Shown: positions 48,640-58,890 of the stretch, in pieces
How the letters are laid out: each line of letters opens with the position of its first letter
Position numbering within the stretch: the stretch's first letter is position 1
Source: Nonlabens sp.
GTDB taxonomy: Bacteria; Bacteroidota; Bacteroidia; Flavobacteriales; Flavobacteriaceae
Direction: 5' to 3'
Assembly (NCBI RefSeq): GCF_018401815.1
Contig: NZ_JAGYKG010000001.1
Location: forward strand, 770,388 to 834,387
DNA length: 64,000 bases
Translations under genes and position numbers: made by a program
The notes under the pieces: generated by a model
Told to the model about the DNA's origin: nothing
Databases searched by the model: none
The model's input: the letters and a program-made list of their open reading frames with translations, nothing else

Positions 48640-49149
48640 ATGGATGCTAAAACACCTTCACAGTCATTTACTACGGTTACCGATATGGTATTGCCTAGCG
48701 AGACCAATCCGTTGAATAATTTATTTGGCGGTGAGTTGCTGGCACGTATGGATCGCGCTGCAAGTATTGCTGCGAGACGTCATTCCAGGCGTATTGTGGT
48801 TACCGCATCTGTCAATCACGTAGCCTTTAATAGAATGGTACCTCTAGGTAGTGTGGTTACTATAGAAGCACAAGTCACCAGATCATTTAAGAGCTCCATG
48901 GAAGTTTATATGGACGTGTGGGTAGAAGATCGAGAAAGTGGCGAGCGCACCAAAGCAAACGAAGCCATCTACACTTTTGTGGCGGTAGACGATACTGGAA
49001 GACCTATTCAAATCGCTCCAATCACACCAGAAACCGAAATAGAAAAACAACGTTACGACGCGGCCTTAAGACGCAAACAACTCAGCCTTGTTCTTGCTGG
49101 AAAAATGAAAGCAAAAGATGCTACAGAATTGAAAGCACTTTTTGAATAG
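48640..49149 (+). CDS. Acyl-CoA thioesterase (hotdog fold)
   Basis: MVLPSETNPLNNLFGGELLARMDRAASIAARRHS. Confidence 0.93.
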   Translation: MDAKTPSQSFTTVTDMVLPSETNPLNNLFGGELLARMDRAASIAARRHSRRIVVTASVNHVAFNRMVPLGSVVTIEAQVTRSFKSSMEVYMDVWVEDRESGERTKANEAIYTFVAVDDTGRPIQIAPITPETEIEKQRYDAALRRKQLSLVLAGKMKAKDATELKALFE

Positions 49150-49169
49150 AAATTTTGAATTTCATAAAA

Positions 49170-49202
49170 ATACCCGGTAGACAATAGGTTTTACCGGGTA
49201 TT
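49170..49202. terminator. Terminator hairpin between convergent genes
   Basis: AATACCCGGTAgacaataggttTTACCGGGTATT. Confidence 0.75.
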
Positions 49203-49325
49203 CGAAGTTTTTAGTTCCCCATTCTAGCATAGAAGTTTCCTACTACAGCTCGAACAAATATTTGTAGCTTATAATTTAGGCAAGAGGAAACAAATTTGGT
49301 TTTTTTGATATTCTATCCTCAACCC

Positions 49326-50531
49326 TTACTTTCTTGCAATCCATTGTGCTGGGTCCACCGTCTCTGTGTCTTGCATTAAGACAAATTTGAGCTCTGTCTC
49401 ACCAGAGTTAGAGGTAAATATTTCTCCTATCCTATCTTTGGTCTTCACCCTATCTCCTTTTTCTACGCTTACTAATTTCAAATTGTCGTAAATAGAAGTG
49501 TAATTACCGTGTCGTATATGTACCGCTAGAATACCGTATTTACTCTTGGTAATACGGATCACCTCGCCTTCAAAAATAGCGCGCACTTTAGCCCCACTAG
49601 GACTTTGCAATCTCAACCCATTGGAATCTATAGTAAGAGATCGCACTACTGGATGTGGTTGTTTCCCATAACGCCTAGACACAAAACCTTCTTCCACTGG
49701 CCATGGCAACTTCCCTTTATTACTAATAAAATTATTAGCGAGTAGTTTAGCTTCTGGAGTTAGGAAGAATTTATTGGCAACGGCACCTGTTTTTCCTTTA
49801 TTGGAAGCTTTGATATCTGCAGCGATTAAAGCTCTTAATTCTCGATCTATTTTATTGCGTTCTCTGGATTTCTCCTTGATGTCTGCGGCGTATTTCTTTT
49901 CATTTGCCTTTACCACGGCCAGTAAGTCTACTTGCTCTACTTTATCTGTTTTAAGCGCTGCTCGTTGTCTTTGATTGAGATCCAACACGCGAGTTTTCTC
50001 TTTTTTCTCATTTTCTAGTTCTATATTCTTATCTGCTAGTGCAGTTGACTTTAACAAAATCTCATCGGCTTGTTTTTTGCGATAGTTAGCATAAGACTGT
50101 AGGTATTGCACTCTTTTATAAGCTTGCAAAAAATCTTCAGAACTCAGTAAAAACATCAAGCGACTTTGATCGTTTTTAGATTTATAGGCTTTAACAATCA
50201 TTTCAGCATATTCTGCTTTTAATGCTTTAATCTCCACTTCCAGTTTCTTAATCTCAGCAGCATTAGCTTTGATGTTTCTGGTAAGCGTATTGGCCTGTTT
50301 GTTGGTAAGATTAATGATCTCTTGCGTTCGCGATATTTTTTTATCAATGGTTTCCACGAGCAATACCATGGTTTTTTCTTCTTTTCTAACGTTCTTCAAC
50401 AATCTATCGAACTGATTGATTTCTTGTTGAATTTTAGCTTTGCGTTCTTCTAGAGCAGCTTTTTCTGATTGCGCTTTCGCGAAAGCGAAACACAACAACA
50501 ACAACAACAACAAATAAATATGCTTTTTCAT
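49326..50531 (-). CDS. EnvC-like murein hydrolase activator (coiled coil plus M23 domain)
   Basis: Long coiled coil and GLRLQSPSGAKVRAIFEGEVIRI...YTSIYDNL M23/LytM pattern. Confidence 0.92.
   Translation of the reverse strand: MKKHIYLLLLLLLCFAFAKAQSEKAALEERKAKIQQEINQFDRLLKNVRKEEKTMVLLVETIDKKISRTQEIINLTNKQANTLTRNIKANAAEIKKLEVEIKALKAEYAEMIVKAYKSKNDQSRLMFLLSSEDFLQAYKRVQYLQSYANYRKKQADEILLKSTALADKNIELENEKKEKTRVLDLNQRQRAALKTDKVEQVDLLAVVKANEKKYAADIKEKSRERNKIDRELRALIAADIKASNKGKTGAVANKFFLTPEAKLLANNFISNKGKLPWPVEEGFVSRRYGKQPHPVVRSLTIDSNGLRLQSPSGAKVRAIFEGEVIRITKSKYGILAVHIRHGNYTSIYDNLKLVSVEKGDRVKTKDRIGEIFTSNSGETELKFVLMQDTETVDPAQWIARK
50472..50487. repeat. Dispersed palindrome, in EnvC-like signal peptide
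   Basis: Exact copy; read as AFAKA before Q. Confidence 0.97.
50493..50513. repeat. (CAA)7 trinucleotide tract in the EnvC-like signal peptide
   Basis: Seven perfect CAA units (TTG leucine codons on the coding strand). Confidence 0.95.
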
Positions 50532-51287
50532 CTACAATTGGAATGGGCTATAGCCTGATGGCATGTTAAACGGAAAGGTCATCTCTTGATCAAAGTCCAC
50601 ACTCTTTAGTTCCATTTCTACCTTAGAGACTCGGTCGCCTTGAAGGGCATCGATTTTAATTTCTGTAGGAATGATTTTTCCATCTACCATTTGATATTCT
50701 GGGTAATTTACCTTTAAAAAACTTCCTTCAGAAGGCTTAGAAATGGATTGTTCAGAAACTTTAAAATCTGTAGGTCGCAACTTAAAAATCTTAGCAATCA
50801 CGGAAATTTGCTGAAACTGATATTCGTTATTTACAATAGCAAAATCCTTCTTACCCAAAGGTTCTACTGCCTGTCCCAACAGCAAATCTTCCAATTGCTG
50901 AAAGCTAATTTCTTCACCTAAAAAGTCGCTGATCAAGCTAAAGTCGCCATCAAAAGCTCTTTTATTTAACTTTTCGTAAAACTGAACTCGATCTGGTGTG
51001 ATGTACACCTTTGCCGCTGTAATCCCAAAAAGCCCAGCGCTCATCCAGATTTGCTTGTCCTTTTCCATACGTAAATTTACCGTAAAGGATCGGGTGGTTA
51101 TAGAATTGTCATAGCTTACAGAAAGCCGCGAACTCATGGTTTTAAAATCGGTACGTGCCGCTTCGTGGGCTTTTACCACTTTAGACTTTTTGGCTGTTGC
51201 CGTTGCATTATTTGCTGCTCGTTGTGTACTGGAGCAGCCTGCAAGTAATAAAAACAAAGCTATAGGGAGGTACTTTAAGTATTTCAT
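50532..51287 (-). CDS. DUF4292 family lipoprotein
   Basis: Lipobox LLLAGC; LolA-like pattern with KQIWMSAGLFGITAAKVYITPDRVQFYEKLNKRAF. Confidence 0.85.
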   Translation of the reverse strand: MKYLKYLPIALFLLLAGCSSTQRAANNATATAKKSKVVKAHEAARTDFKTMSSRLSVSYDNSITTRSFTVNLRMEKDKQIWMSAGLFGITAAKVYITPDRVQFYEKLNKRAFDGDFSLISDFLGEEISFQQLEDLLLGQAVEPLGKKDFAIVNNEYQFQQISVIAKIFKLRPTDFKVSEQSISKPSEGSFLKVNYPEYQMVDGKIIPTEIKIDALQGDRVSKVEMELKSVDFDQEMTFPFNMPSGYSPFQL

Positions 51288-52660
51288 TAGGTTTTTTTAG
51301 ACAGTGCTTTAACTTTAGAACGCATAGTTGCCGCTTTAGTTGTTTCGTTTTTTTGATCGTAGCTCCATGCGAGTTGCTGATACATATCGCTTTCTAGCTT
51401 GGGCTCGTCGAGTAAGAAACTCAATCCAGTTTCTAACTGACTAATCGCCTTATCTGGTTCGTTAAGATGGTTATGTGCGACACCACTTAACAAATAAAGT
51501 AGGGCTTGTGCAGGGAAAATTTCCAATGCTCGGCCGGTGACTTCTAACGTCTTTTTATAGTCTTTAATGTCGATACTTAAAAGCGCTACTTTTTTGATCA
51601 AATCATAATTCTTATCGTCCAGCTCTAGTCCTTTTTCATAGAATGATACGGCTCTTGCAGCCTCTTTTCGCTTCAAATAATAATCTCCCAAAGCACTAAA
51701 AGCGTTTACATCTTCTACTTGATCTGCAAAGTCATCTATGGCATGTTGAATTTCTTCATCGTCTAAATCTGCGCCACCAGACTGTATGTAATCGTTGAGT
51801 ACATTGATTTTAGTCTCTATATCAAACTGAGCCGACTCAAAAATTTTTTGCATGCTTTTGATTCCTTTAGATGTTTTACCATTTTCCAGATAAATCTTGT
51901 ACAGTGCCAGTTGTGCTTTATCACTTTCAGGCAGATTCTTTTCCAGTGCCTCTGCAACTTCTTGAACTTTCTCTGTATTGTTTTTCTTACTGTAAAGGTA
52001 GATCAAGTTGACATAAGCTTTCTCATCTTTAGGGTTTGAAGCAATCGCTCGCTCTAAATCTTCGATGTTACCGTCTCTGGCTTCATTTATATCCAGGCGT
52101 GCTTGTATCTGTTCTTTTAACTGAGTGCGTCGTTCCTCTTCCCCTAGACGCCTATCTAGCTTCTCAATGATAGCTAGCGCTTCCTTGTTGTTGTTTGCTC
52201 TCGCATACTGATAAGGCAATAACTCCTCGTAATTCTCATTGATTTTTACGAGCTTTTCTAAAACGTTTAAGGATTTATCGTACTGCTTTTGCTTGTCATA
52301 GACATCGTATAAGGTTTCCAGCAGCCATTCTGTTTCACCTGCTATTTCTATGGCTCGAGTTATTTTTTGTTCTGCTTTCGCGAAAGCGTCACTCATCAAG
52401 TAGTTCTTACCCAATTCAAATTGCACTGCACCATTTTCTGGTTCTAACTTCTCACAAGCCTCTAAATATTGAATTGCCTTGTCGTGATTGCCAATCGCTT
52501 TTGCAGCTAGGGCATTGAAAAAATTATCTTTAAATGCGTCAGATACATCTCCCAAGTCGTCCACATTTACCTCATCAGAAAAGACTTCTTCTTGAGCAAA
52601 AATGGAGTTGCTCAAGAAAATCATCGCGATAAATGAGAATGTTTTAAATGACCTGTTCAT
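51287..52660 (-). CDS. TPR repeat protein (exported)
   Basis: Multiple TPR-like 34-aa repeats, signal peptide. Confidence 0.88.
   Translation of the reverse strand: MNRSFKTFSFIAMIFLSNSIFAQEEVFSDEVNVDDLGDVSDAFKDNFFNALAAKAIGNHDKAIQYLEACEKLEPENGAVQFELGKNYLMSDAFAKAEQKITRAIEIAGETEWLLETLYDVYDKQKQYDKSLNVLEKLVKINENYEELLPYQYARANNNKEALAIIEKLDRRLGEEERRTQLKEQIQARLDINEARDGNIEDLERAIASNPKDEKAYVNLIYLYSKKNNTEKVQEVAEALEKNLPESDKAQLALYKIYLENGKTSKGIKSMQKIFESAQFDIETKINVLNDYIQSGGADLDDEEIQHAIDDFADQVEDVNAFSALGDYYLKRKEAARAVSFYEKGLELDDKNYDLIKKVALLSIDIKDYKKTLEVTGRALEIFPAQALLYLLSGVAHNHLNEPDKAISQLETGLSFLLDEPKLESDMYQQLAWSYDQKNETTKAATMRSKVKALSKKT
52373..52388. repeat. Dispersed palindrome, in TPR protein gene
   Basis: TGCTTTCGCGAAAGCG, exact 14-bp core; read as AFAKA. 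Confidence 0.96.
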
Positions 52661-52720
52661 GTGTCGTTATTTTCAAAAGTTGTACCAAATAGCCCTTACA
52701 ATGATCTGTTAAATTAGGCG

Positions 52721-53737
52721 TTATTCCAACGTAGAATAATCTCCTATGCTTATTTTAGTATACTTCCCATTGTATTTTACGTGGCTTCCTATCATAGCCT
52801 CCTCTAAAATTGCATTTTTAATGATCGAGTTGTTCTGGATCAAGGAGTTGGTTATCGTACAATTTTCAATAATACTTCCTGCGCCTATAGACACATGAGG
52901 TCCTACGGTACTGTTTTTAAGTACCACACTACTGTCAATCACACAAGGCTGGATGATTTTAGAATCCTCTAAAATAGGTTGTGAGTTGATTTCTTCACTT
53001 CCATCCTTTTCCATAAAAGTCATGATGCGCTGGTTGGTTTCTATCGCAACATTCTTGTTACCACAGTCCATCCACTCGTCTACAGCACCTGTTTTAAAAA
53101 TATTTCCAGAAGCCATCATCCTTTTGATACCATCATTGATCTGGTATTCGCCTCCGTTAACGATCTCGTTATCGATCACAAACTGAAGTTCTTTTTTAAG
53201 GTCTGCAATTTCTTTAAAATAATAGATCCCAATAACTGCCTGATCGCTCACAAATTGTGCAGGCTTTTCTACCAGTTCTACGATTTCTTCTTTGTCGTTT
53301 AATTTTACAACTCCATAAGCTTCAGGCTGGTCCACTTGTTTGGTCCAGATCACCGCATCTGCTGCTGGATCCAATTCAAAGCTAGCTCTGATAAGAGTGT
53401 CTGCATAAGCAACTACTGCTGGCCCTGAAAGAGATGGCTCGGCACACATGATGGCATGACCGGTGCCTAATGGCTGGAGTTGTCTGTAAATACTGGCTTT
53501 GGCGCCTAGGCCATTTGCCAGTTCTTCTAAGCTTTTTACTACATCATCTCCAAAAAATGCTGGATCTCCCAGTATAAAAGCAATTTCTTCTACTGGCTCT
53601 GAAAGAATACGTGCAATATCTTTTACCAATCGGTGAACGATGGGCTGATTTGCAATAGGGATTAATGGTTTAGGAACGGTAAGTGAGTGTGGGCGCAATC
53701 GTGAACCACGACCTGCCATAGGTACTATTATTTTCAT
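52721..53737 (-). CDS. Sugar-phosphate nucleotidyltransferase with left-handed beta-helix C-terminus
   Basis: MKIIVPMAGRGSRLRPHSLTVPKPLIPIANQPI. Confidence 0.92.
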   Translation of the reverse strand: MKIIVPMAGRGSRLRPHSLTVPKPLIPIANQPIVHRLVKDIARILSEPVEEIAFILGDPAFFGDDVVKSLEELANGLGAKASIYRQLQPLGTGHAIMCAEPSLSGPAVVAYADTLIRASFELDPAADAVIWTKQVDQPEAYGVVKLNDKEEIVELVEKPAQFVSDQAVIGIYYFKEIADLKKELQFVIDNEIVNGGEYQINDGIKRMMASGNIFKTGAVDEWMDCGNKNVAIETNQRIMTFMEKDGSEEINSQPILEDSKIIQPCVIDSSVVLKNSTVGPHVSIGAGSIIENCTITNSLIQNNSIIKNAILEEAMIGSHVKYNGKYTKISIGDYSTLE

Positions 53738-53949
53738 TTTTCTATTGCTTAGTCTAGATTAATATTATTATCAGAACACCTCTTTTTGAAACGTTCTGGT
53801 TTATTTACTTCTTCAATCATATCGCATAACTACCGCATTAGCTTTTCTGCATCTGCTGTATATGGGGAGCCAGATTCTATATAAAGTGCTCTTGCGTCGA
53901 TGGCTTTTTACCTCATCTTCAGTAAAAACCCTGTTCGACTCTTTTTGTT

Positions 53950-54384
53950 TTATTTTACTCCCGTACTTCCAAAACCACCTGCTCCTCTTTCTGTGCTGCT
54001 CAATTCTTCTACTTTATACCAGTCTGCACGCTCGTGTTTTGCGATTACTAGTTGCGCGATACGTTCTCCGTCTTCTACGGTAAAGGCCTCGTTTGATAAG
54101 TTCACTAATATGACTCCTATTTCTCCTCTATAATCTGCATCTATAGTTCCAGGCGCATTGAGTACCGTAACCCCTTTTTTGGCAGCCAGACCACTTCTAG
54201 GTCTTACTTGAGCTTCCGTTCCTATAGGAAGTTCTATAAATAGCCCTGTTTTTATAATGGCTCGTTCTAGCGGTTGTAAAGTTATGGCTGTTTCAATACT
54301 TGCTCGTAAATCCATTCCTGCACTTGCCTCGGTTTCATAATGAGGTAATGCGTGCGCCGATTTATTTATGATCTTAATAGTCAT
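53950..54384 (-). CDS. dut: dUTP diphosphatase
   Basis: [43 protein letters not shown]. Confidence 0.97.
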   Translation of the reverse strand: MTIKIINKSAHALPHYETEASAGMDLRASIETAITLQPLERAIIKTGLFIELPIGTEAQVRPRSGLAAKKGVTVLNAPGTIDADYRGEIGVILVNLSNEAFTVEDGERIAQLVIAKHERADWYKVEELSSTERGAGGFGSTGVK

Positions 54385-55847
54385 TTTCTTTTGATGATTT
54401 TATAAATGATTTCTTTTTCGCGTAAGCTCACTACTGCTATAATTATAAGTGTCATTAAAGCTCCTACAAGATAGGTTTGCCAGCTTTCTATACCAAATCC
54501 CTCTCTTACACTATAGAAAAATACCAATGATAAGCTGATCGATAAAGTTAAGTATAGTAAAATATTTTTAACCTCATAAGGAACCGCAAGGTGTTTCCTT
54601 CCTATCAAATAAGAAACAACCATCATCAAAGCATAGGCAGCACAAGTCGCATAAGCACTCGCCATATAACCTATATGCGGAATCAATAGTACATTCACTA
54701 GAATGGTAAGTACTGCTGCGGTAATAGAAATATAAGCACCATACCTGGTTTTATCTTGGATTTTATACCAGACAGAAAGGGTTTGATAAATCCCTGAAAA
54801 GAAATAAGCGATAAGAATCAATGGTACCACTTCCATAGCAGTTTCAAAGCCGTCTTTAACAATATAAGGCCTTATTAAATCTACCAAAACCACATAAGCC
54901 ATCAAGGCCACTGATCCAAAAGCAACAAAGGCCTTGGTAATCAACGCATATTGTTGTGTCGCATTTTGATCTCCTGACTGACTAAAGAAAAAAGGTTCGA
55001 CTCCTAATCTAAAGGCTTGTGCGTACAACGTCATTCCTACCGCAAGTCGGTATCCAGCAGTGTATACTCCTACAATCCCTTCTGCCTCTTCTTCGCCTAC
55101 TGGCAGTAATTTTTGAAGCAATATTTTATCCACAGTTTCATTAATGGCAAAAGCAAATCCAGCCAAAAGAATAGGCCAGCCATAAGTAAACATCTTCTTC
55201 CATAGTTCTATATCAAATTCCCATGTCATAAAATAGGGTTTGATCACAATTAGAAACGTGATAAAGCTGGCTGCCAGGAAGGCGATGAAAAAGAGCTCAA
55301 TTCTATCTTCTGGAAGAAAGCGTTCTATTGCAGGGAAATATTTCAATGCTGTAAAAAACAAAAAACTGGTTCCTACAGAAACAACTACGTTGAATAATTT
55401 AATCAACGCATAGCTGGTCGATTTTCCCTGTACACGCATATAGGCAAACGGAATAACCATTAAAGTATCAAATACGATAATGGCAATGACCCATTTCCAA
55501 TATTGAGCAGATAATTCTGTTGCTACTTCTATTTGATCTATAAACAAATAGGCCGCTGCTCCAAATACAATAGTGGTAACCAATAATGATATTAACGCAG
55601 TACTGAGTGTTTTCACTTTTGTGGAAGCATCATTATAAAACCTAAAGAATGCTGTTTCCATACCATAAGTAAGGATAACGTTTGCAAAAATGATGTAAGA
55701 AAAAATGATGGAAACCTCACCAAATTCTACTTTTCCTGGTAAGTACTCGGTCAGTAATTTAGTTAATAAAACCGTCAGCAAACGAGGCAATACCGTGGCT
55801 AGCCCGTAGATAAAGGTATTCTTAAAAAGATTTTTTATGGAACTCAA
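54381..55847 (-). CDS. Polysaccharide/lipid flippase (MATE/MOP superfamily)
   Basis: Multi-TM MOP flippase pattern, overlaps dut start by 4 nt. Confidence 0.9.
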   Translation of the reverse strand: MSSIKNLFKNTFIYGLATVLPRLLTVLLTKLLTEYLPGKVEFGEVSIIFSYIIFANVILTYGMETAFFRFYNDASTKVKTLSTALISLLVTTIVFGAAAYLFIDQIEVATELSAQYWKWVIAIIVFDTLMVIPFAYMRVQGKSTSYALIKLFNVVVSVGTSFLFFTALKYFPAIERFLPEDRIELFFIAFLAASFITFLIVIKPYFMTWEFDIELWKKMFTYGWPILLAGFAFAINETVDKILLQKLLPVGEEEAEGIVGVYTAGYRLAVGMTLYAQAFRLGVEPFFFSQSGDQNATQQYALITKAFVAFGSVALMAYVVLVDLIRPYIVKDGFETAMEVVPLILIAYFFSGIYQTLSVWYKIQDKTRYGAYISITAAVLTILVNVLLIPHIGYMASAYATCAAYALMMVVSYLIGRKHLAVPYEVKNILLYLTLSISLSLVFFYSVREGFGIESWQTYLVGALMTLIIIAVVSLREKEIIYKIIKRK

Positions 55848-56159
55848 AAACGCGCTTTATTTTAATGAACTCATTTGCTTTCAAATGTACGATTATGTAT
55901 GGATTTTCAAGTGTCTTTAATAAGGAAGCCCGCTATAATAAATCTTGACCTAAATACCAATATCACAGCTACTGTTTCTACCGTAGGCAGGGCAAAAAAT
56001 TTCGTTCACAGGTTTTAGAAAGTGAGCCTTCGACCTGTGGTAACAATTATAAACTCCTTGATATAGCGGTCAAGTGAGTACCTTCAATCAATGCATACTT
56101 AGTTAATAGCAGGTCTTCTCAATAGAGATAAGGCGATCTCCTTATCTGCTTGCTGAAAT

Positions 56160-56654
56160 TTAATTATCCCCGCCTTGTGGTGGTGCACTAGGGTAAGCAA
56201 TGCTTTCCTTTTGGGTGATACCTTCCAGTTTTACCAGTTTTGTTTTTCCGTCTACTTCAAAAGCAATTACCGCTTCATTTTTAAGTAATTTAATGGGCAA
56301 TCCCTCCATTTGAGGTGCTTCATTACCGTATTCGTTTTTAGGATCCAAACTCATCTCCCTGTCCGTATTTGGAAAACTAAAGCGAGTGACTAACATTTGC
56401 TTATCGTTTGAAGTAAAGCTCGCACTGTGATTCTCCATACCACGAAAGTAAACCGATTCTAACTGATGTCCTTCTATAACTGAAGTGGGAAAATAAAGGC
56501 TTACCCCACTTCCAGAACCTGGTGCGCCCCCAGTCCATTCTTTATAATAAGGCTGCTCTCCTGCTTTAAAATCAGCGCTGGACAAGGTTTTGGAGATTTT
56601 TTGAGAGCTACAAGAACTGAAAATAATTGCTATAAATAACGTGAGGTATTTCAT
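56160..56654 (-). CDS. Hypothetical lipoprotein
   Basis: MKYLTLFIAIIFSSC lipobox. Confidence 0.75.
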   Translation of the reverse strand: MKYLTLFIAIIFSSCSSQKISKTLSSADFKAGEQPYYKEWTGGAPGSGSGVSLYFPTSVIEGHQLESVYFRGMENHSASFTSNDKQMLVTRFSFPNTDREMSLDPKNEYGNEAPQMEGLPIKLLKNEAVIAFEVDGKTKLVKLEGITQKESIAYPSAPPQGGDN

Positions 56655-56839
56655 GAGGTATTTTATTTGATGAATTCAACAAATATGCCGAATTATAAAG
56701 ATAGCGTTTTGATAGGTTTCTCAATAGAGTTTACGTTCTCATCTCCTTAGAAAGCTGAAAACTCCTCTTTTATTACCAACGACAATCTTCCTTAAGCCAA
56801 GAGAAGTGACAGCGCGGAAAAAGGTTGGAGAACATACTC

Positions 56840-57973
56840 TTACCAACTATTCAAAATCTTAGCCGCGGCAATAATCTCTTCATCTTTCTTTGCAAAGCAA
56901 AAACGCAACATTTTAGGATCCTTTCCATTCATAAAAACAGAAATTGGAATGCTGGCTATTTTATGTTCCACGGTCAGTCTTTTAGCAAAATCCACATCTT
57001 GCTCCTCAGTAATTGCACTGTAATCCAATAACTGAAAATAAGAGCCGTGAGCAGGTGTAAAAGCAAACTTGCTATCCTTTATTAAATTTAAGAAAAGATC
57101 GCGTTTGCGCTGATAAAAAGCACCTAATTCTCGATATCTATGGGGTTCTTGAATGTAATCGGCTATGGCATCTTGTACGGGATGATTCACACAATAAACC
57201 ATGTATTGATGTACTTTATAAAACTCTTTCATTAAATGTTGAGGCGCGAGGCAATAGCCACTTTTCCATCCGGTAACATGAAAGGTTTTTCCAAAACTCC
57301 CGGTTATAAAACTGCGATCACGCAAGCCTTCATATCTTGCAGCACTGAGATGTTCTCTTCCGTCAAAAGAAATATGTTCATAGACCTCATCGCTTAACAA
57401 CAACAAGTTATTGTTTACTACTATTTTCTCTAACTCCACCATATCCTCATGTGTCAACATGTTACCACTAGGATTGTGAGGGGTATTGATCACCATCATT
57501 TTGGTTTTAGAAGTGATTTTATCACGCACTTCTTGCCAGTCTATCCTAAAGTCTGGCAGTGTCATCGCTATAGGGACTGCTTTTCCGCCAGCGAGTTGAA
57601 TGGCTGGTTCATAGCAATCATAAGCTGGGGTAAACAGGATCACTTCGTCACCAGAATGTACCATTGCTTGTAGGGCACAAAAAATTGCTTGAGTCGCTCC
57701 TGCAGTTATACAAATTTCATTTTCTGGATGATAAAAAGCATGGTGCTGTTGTTGCGTCATGTTAGAAATCCCAACGCGTAATGACATCAGTCCTGGCATG
57801 GGCGCATATTGATTTTTATTCTCTTGAATCGCCTTTACTACCAAGTCTTTTAAAATAGGGTCTGCTGGAAAATTAGGAAATCCTTGAGAGAGGTTGAGCG
57901 CATTATGCTCATGCGCGAGCCTGCTCATAGTTGTAAAAATGGAGTCGGTGACCTTAGGAAGCTTTGAAATCAT
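56840..57973 (-). CDS. PLP-dependent methionine aminotransferase-like protein (class I/II)
   Basis: NLSQGFPNFPADP, NTPHNPSGN, ITGSFGKTFHVTGWKSGYC. Confidence 0.92.
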   Translation of the reverse strand: MISKLPKVTDSIFTTMSRLAHEHNALNLSQGFPNFPADPILKDLVVKAIQENKNQYAPMPGLMSLRVGISNMTQQQHHAFYHPENEICITAGATQAIFCALQAMVHSGDEVILFTPAYDCYEPAIQLAGGKAVPIAMTLPDFRIDWQEVRDKITSKTKMMVINTPHNPSGNMLTHEDMVELEKIVVNNNLLLLSDEVYEHISFDGREHLSAARYEGLRDRSFITGSFGKTFHVTGWKSGYCLAPQHLMKEFYKVHQYMVYCVNHPVQDAIADYIQEPHRYRELGAFYQRKRDLFLNLIKDSKFAFTPAHGSYFQLLDYSAITEEQDVDFAKRLTVEHKIASIPISVFMNGKDPKMLRFCFAKKDEEIIAAAKILNSW

Positions 57974-58033
57974 GCCAGTAAATTACAAAATAGCTTGATA
58001 TATTAAGAACATTAAAGCCACTATTCGAGCATA

Positions 58034-58070
58034 AAAAATCCCTCTTCAGTTAACTAAAGAGGGATTTTTA
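58034..58070 (-). terminator. Terminator after sdh operon
   Basis: AAAAATCCCTCTTcagttaactAAAGAGGGATTTTTA. Confidence 0.85.
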
Positions 58071-58088
58071 AAATTCTATTAGGAACAA

Positions 58089-58835
58089 CTATCCTAAAGT
58101 TTCTGCTTTTAAATACTCGCGGTTCATACGAGCAATGTTTTCTAATTTAATTCCTTTAGGACACTCGATCATACAAGCTCCTGTATTGGTACAGTTACCA
58201 AAACCTTCAATATCCATTTGGCGTACCATGTTCATCACACGATCAGTAGCCTCTATCTCACCTTGTGGTAACAAAGCGTATTGAGAAACCTTAGCGCTGG
58301 TAAATAACATAGCACTCGCATTCTTACATGCCGCAACACAAGCTCCACAACCTATACAAGTTGCTGAGTGAAATGCCTCATCTGCGTCGGCTTTCTTAAT
58401 CGGAATTGAGTTGGCATCTTGAGTATTACCTGAGGTATTCACCGATACATAAGCACCAGCCTGCTGGATTCTATCAAAAGAAGATCGATCGACAATTAAA
58501 TCTTTGATCACTGGAAAAGCGGCTGCTCTCCATGGCTCAATAGTAATGGTATCTCCATCATTAAACTTTCTCATATGCAATTGACAAGTAGTTGTCAATT
58601 TTTGCGGTCCGTGAGGTTGTCCATTAATCATCATGTTACAAGATCCACAGATTCCTTCACGACAGTCGTGATCAAATTCTACGGGAACTTCTCCTTGATT
58701 GATCAAATTCTCATTTAAGATATCCATCATCTCAAGGAAAGACATATCACCATCTATACCATCAAGTGGATAAGTAACCATTTTTCCTTTGGCTTCAGGA
58801 CCAGCCTGTCTCCATATTTTTAAAGTAAGTTTCAT
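58089..58835 (-). CDS. sdhB: Succinate dehydrogenase/fumarate reductase iron-sulfur subunit
   Basis: [34 protein letters not shown]. Confidence 0.96.
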   Translation of the reverse strand: MKLTLKIWRQAGPEAKGKMVTYPLDGIDGDMSFLEMMDILNENLINQGEVPVEFDHDCREGICGSCNMMINGQPHGPQKLTTTCQLHMRKFNDGDTITIEPWRAAAFPVIKDLIVDRSSFDRIQQAGAYVSVNTSGNTQDANSIPIKKADADEAFHSATCIGCGACVAACKNASAMLFTSAKVSQYALLPQGEIEATDRVMNMVRQMDIEGFGNCTNTGACMIECPKGIKLENIARMNREYLKAETLG

Positions 58836-58857
58836 ACTTTTTATATTTAGTTCGTTC

Positions 58858-58873
58858 TGCTTTCGCGAAAGCG
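58858..58873. repeat. Dispersed palindrome, sdhA-sdhB intergenic
   Basis: TGCTTTCGCGAAAGCG, exact 14-bp core. Confidence 0.96.
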
Positions 58874-58890
58874 GAACATTTAAAATTCAA

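Noticed and set aside
55860-56155. Structured RNA in the gap downstream of 56160..56654
   Set aside because: Contains two inverted repeats (CACAGGT...ACCTGTG and GATAAGG...CCTTATC), but these are weak and may simply be terminator-like; no family recognised.
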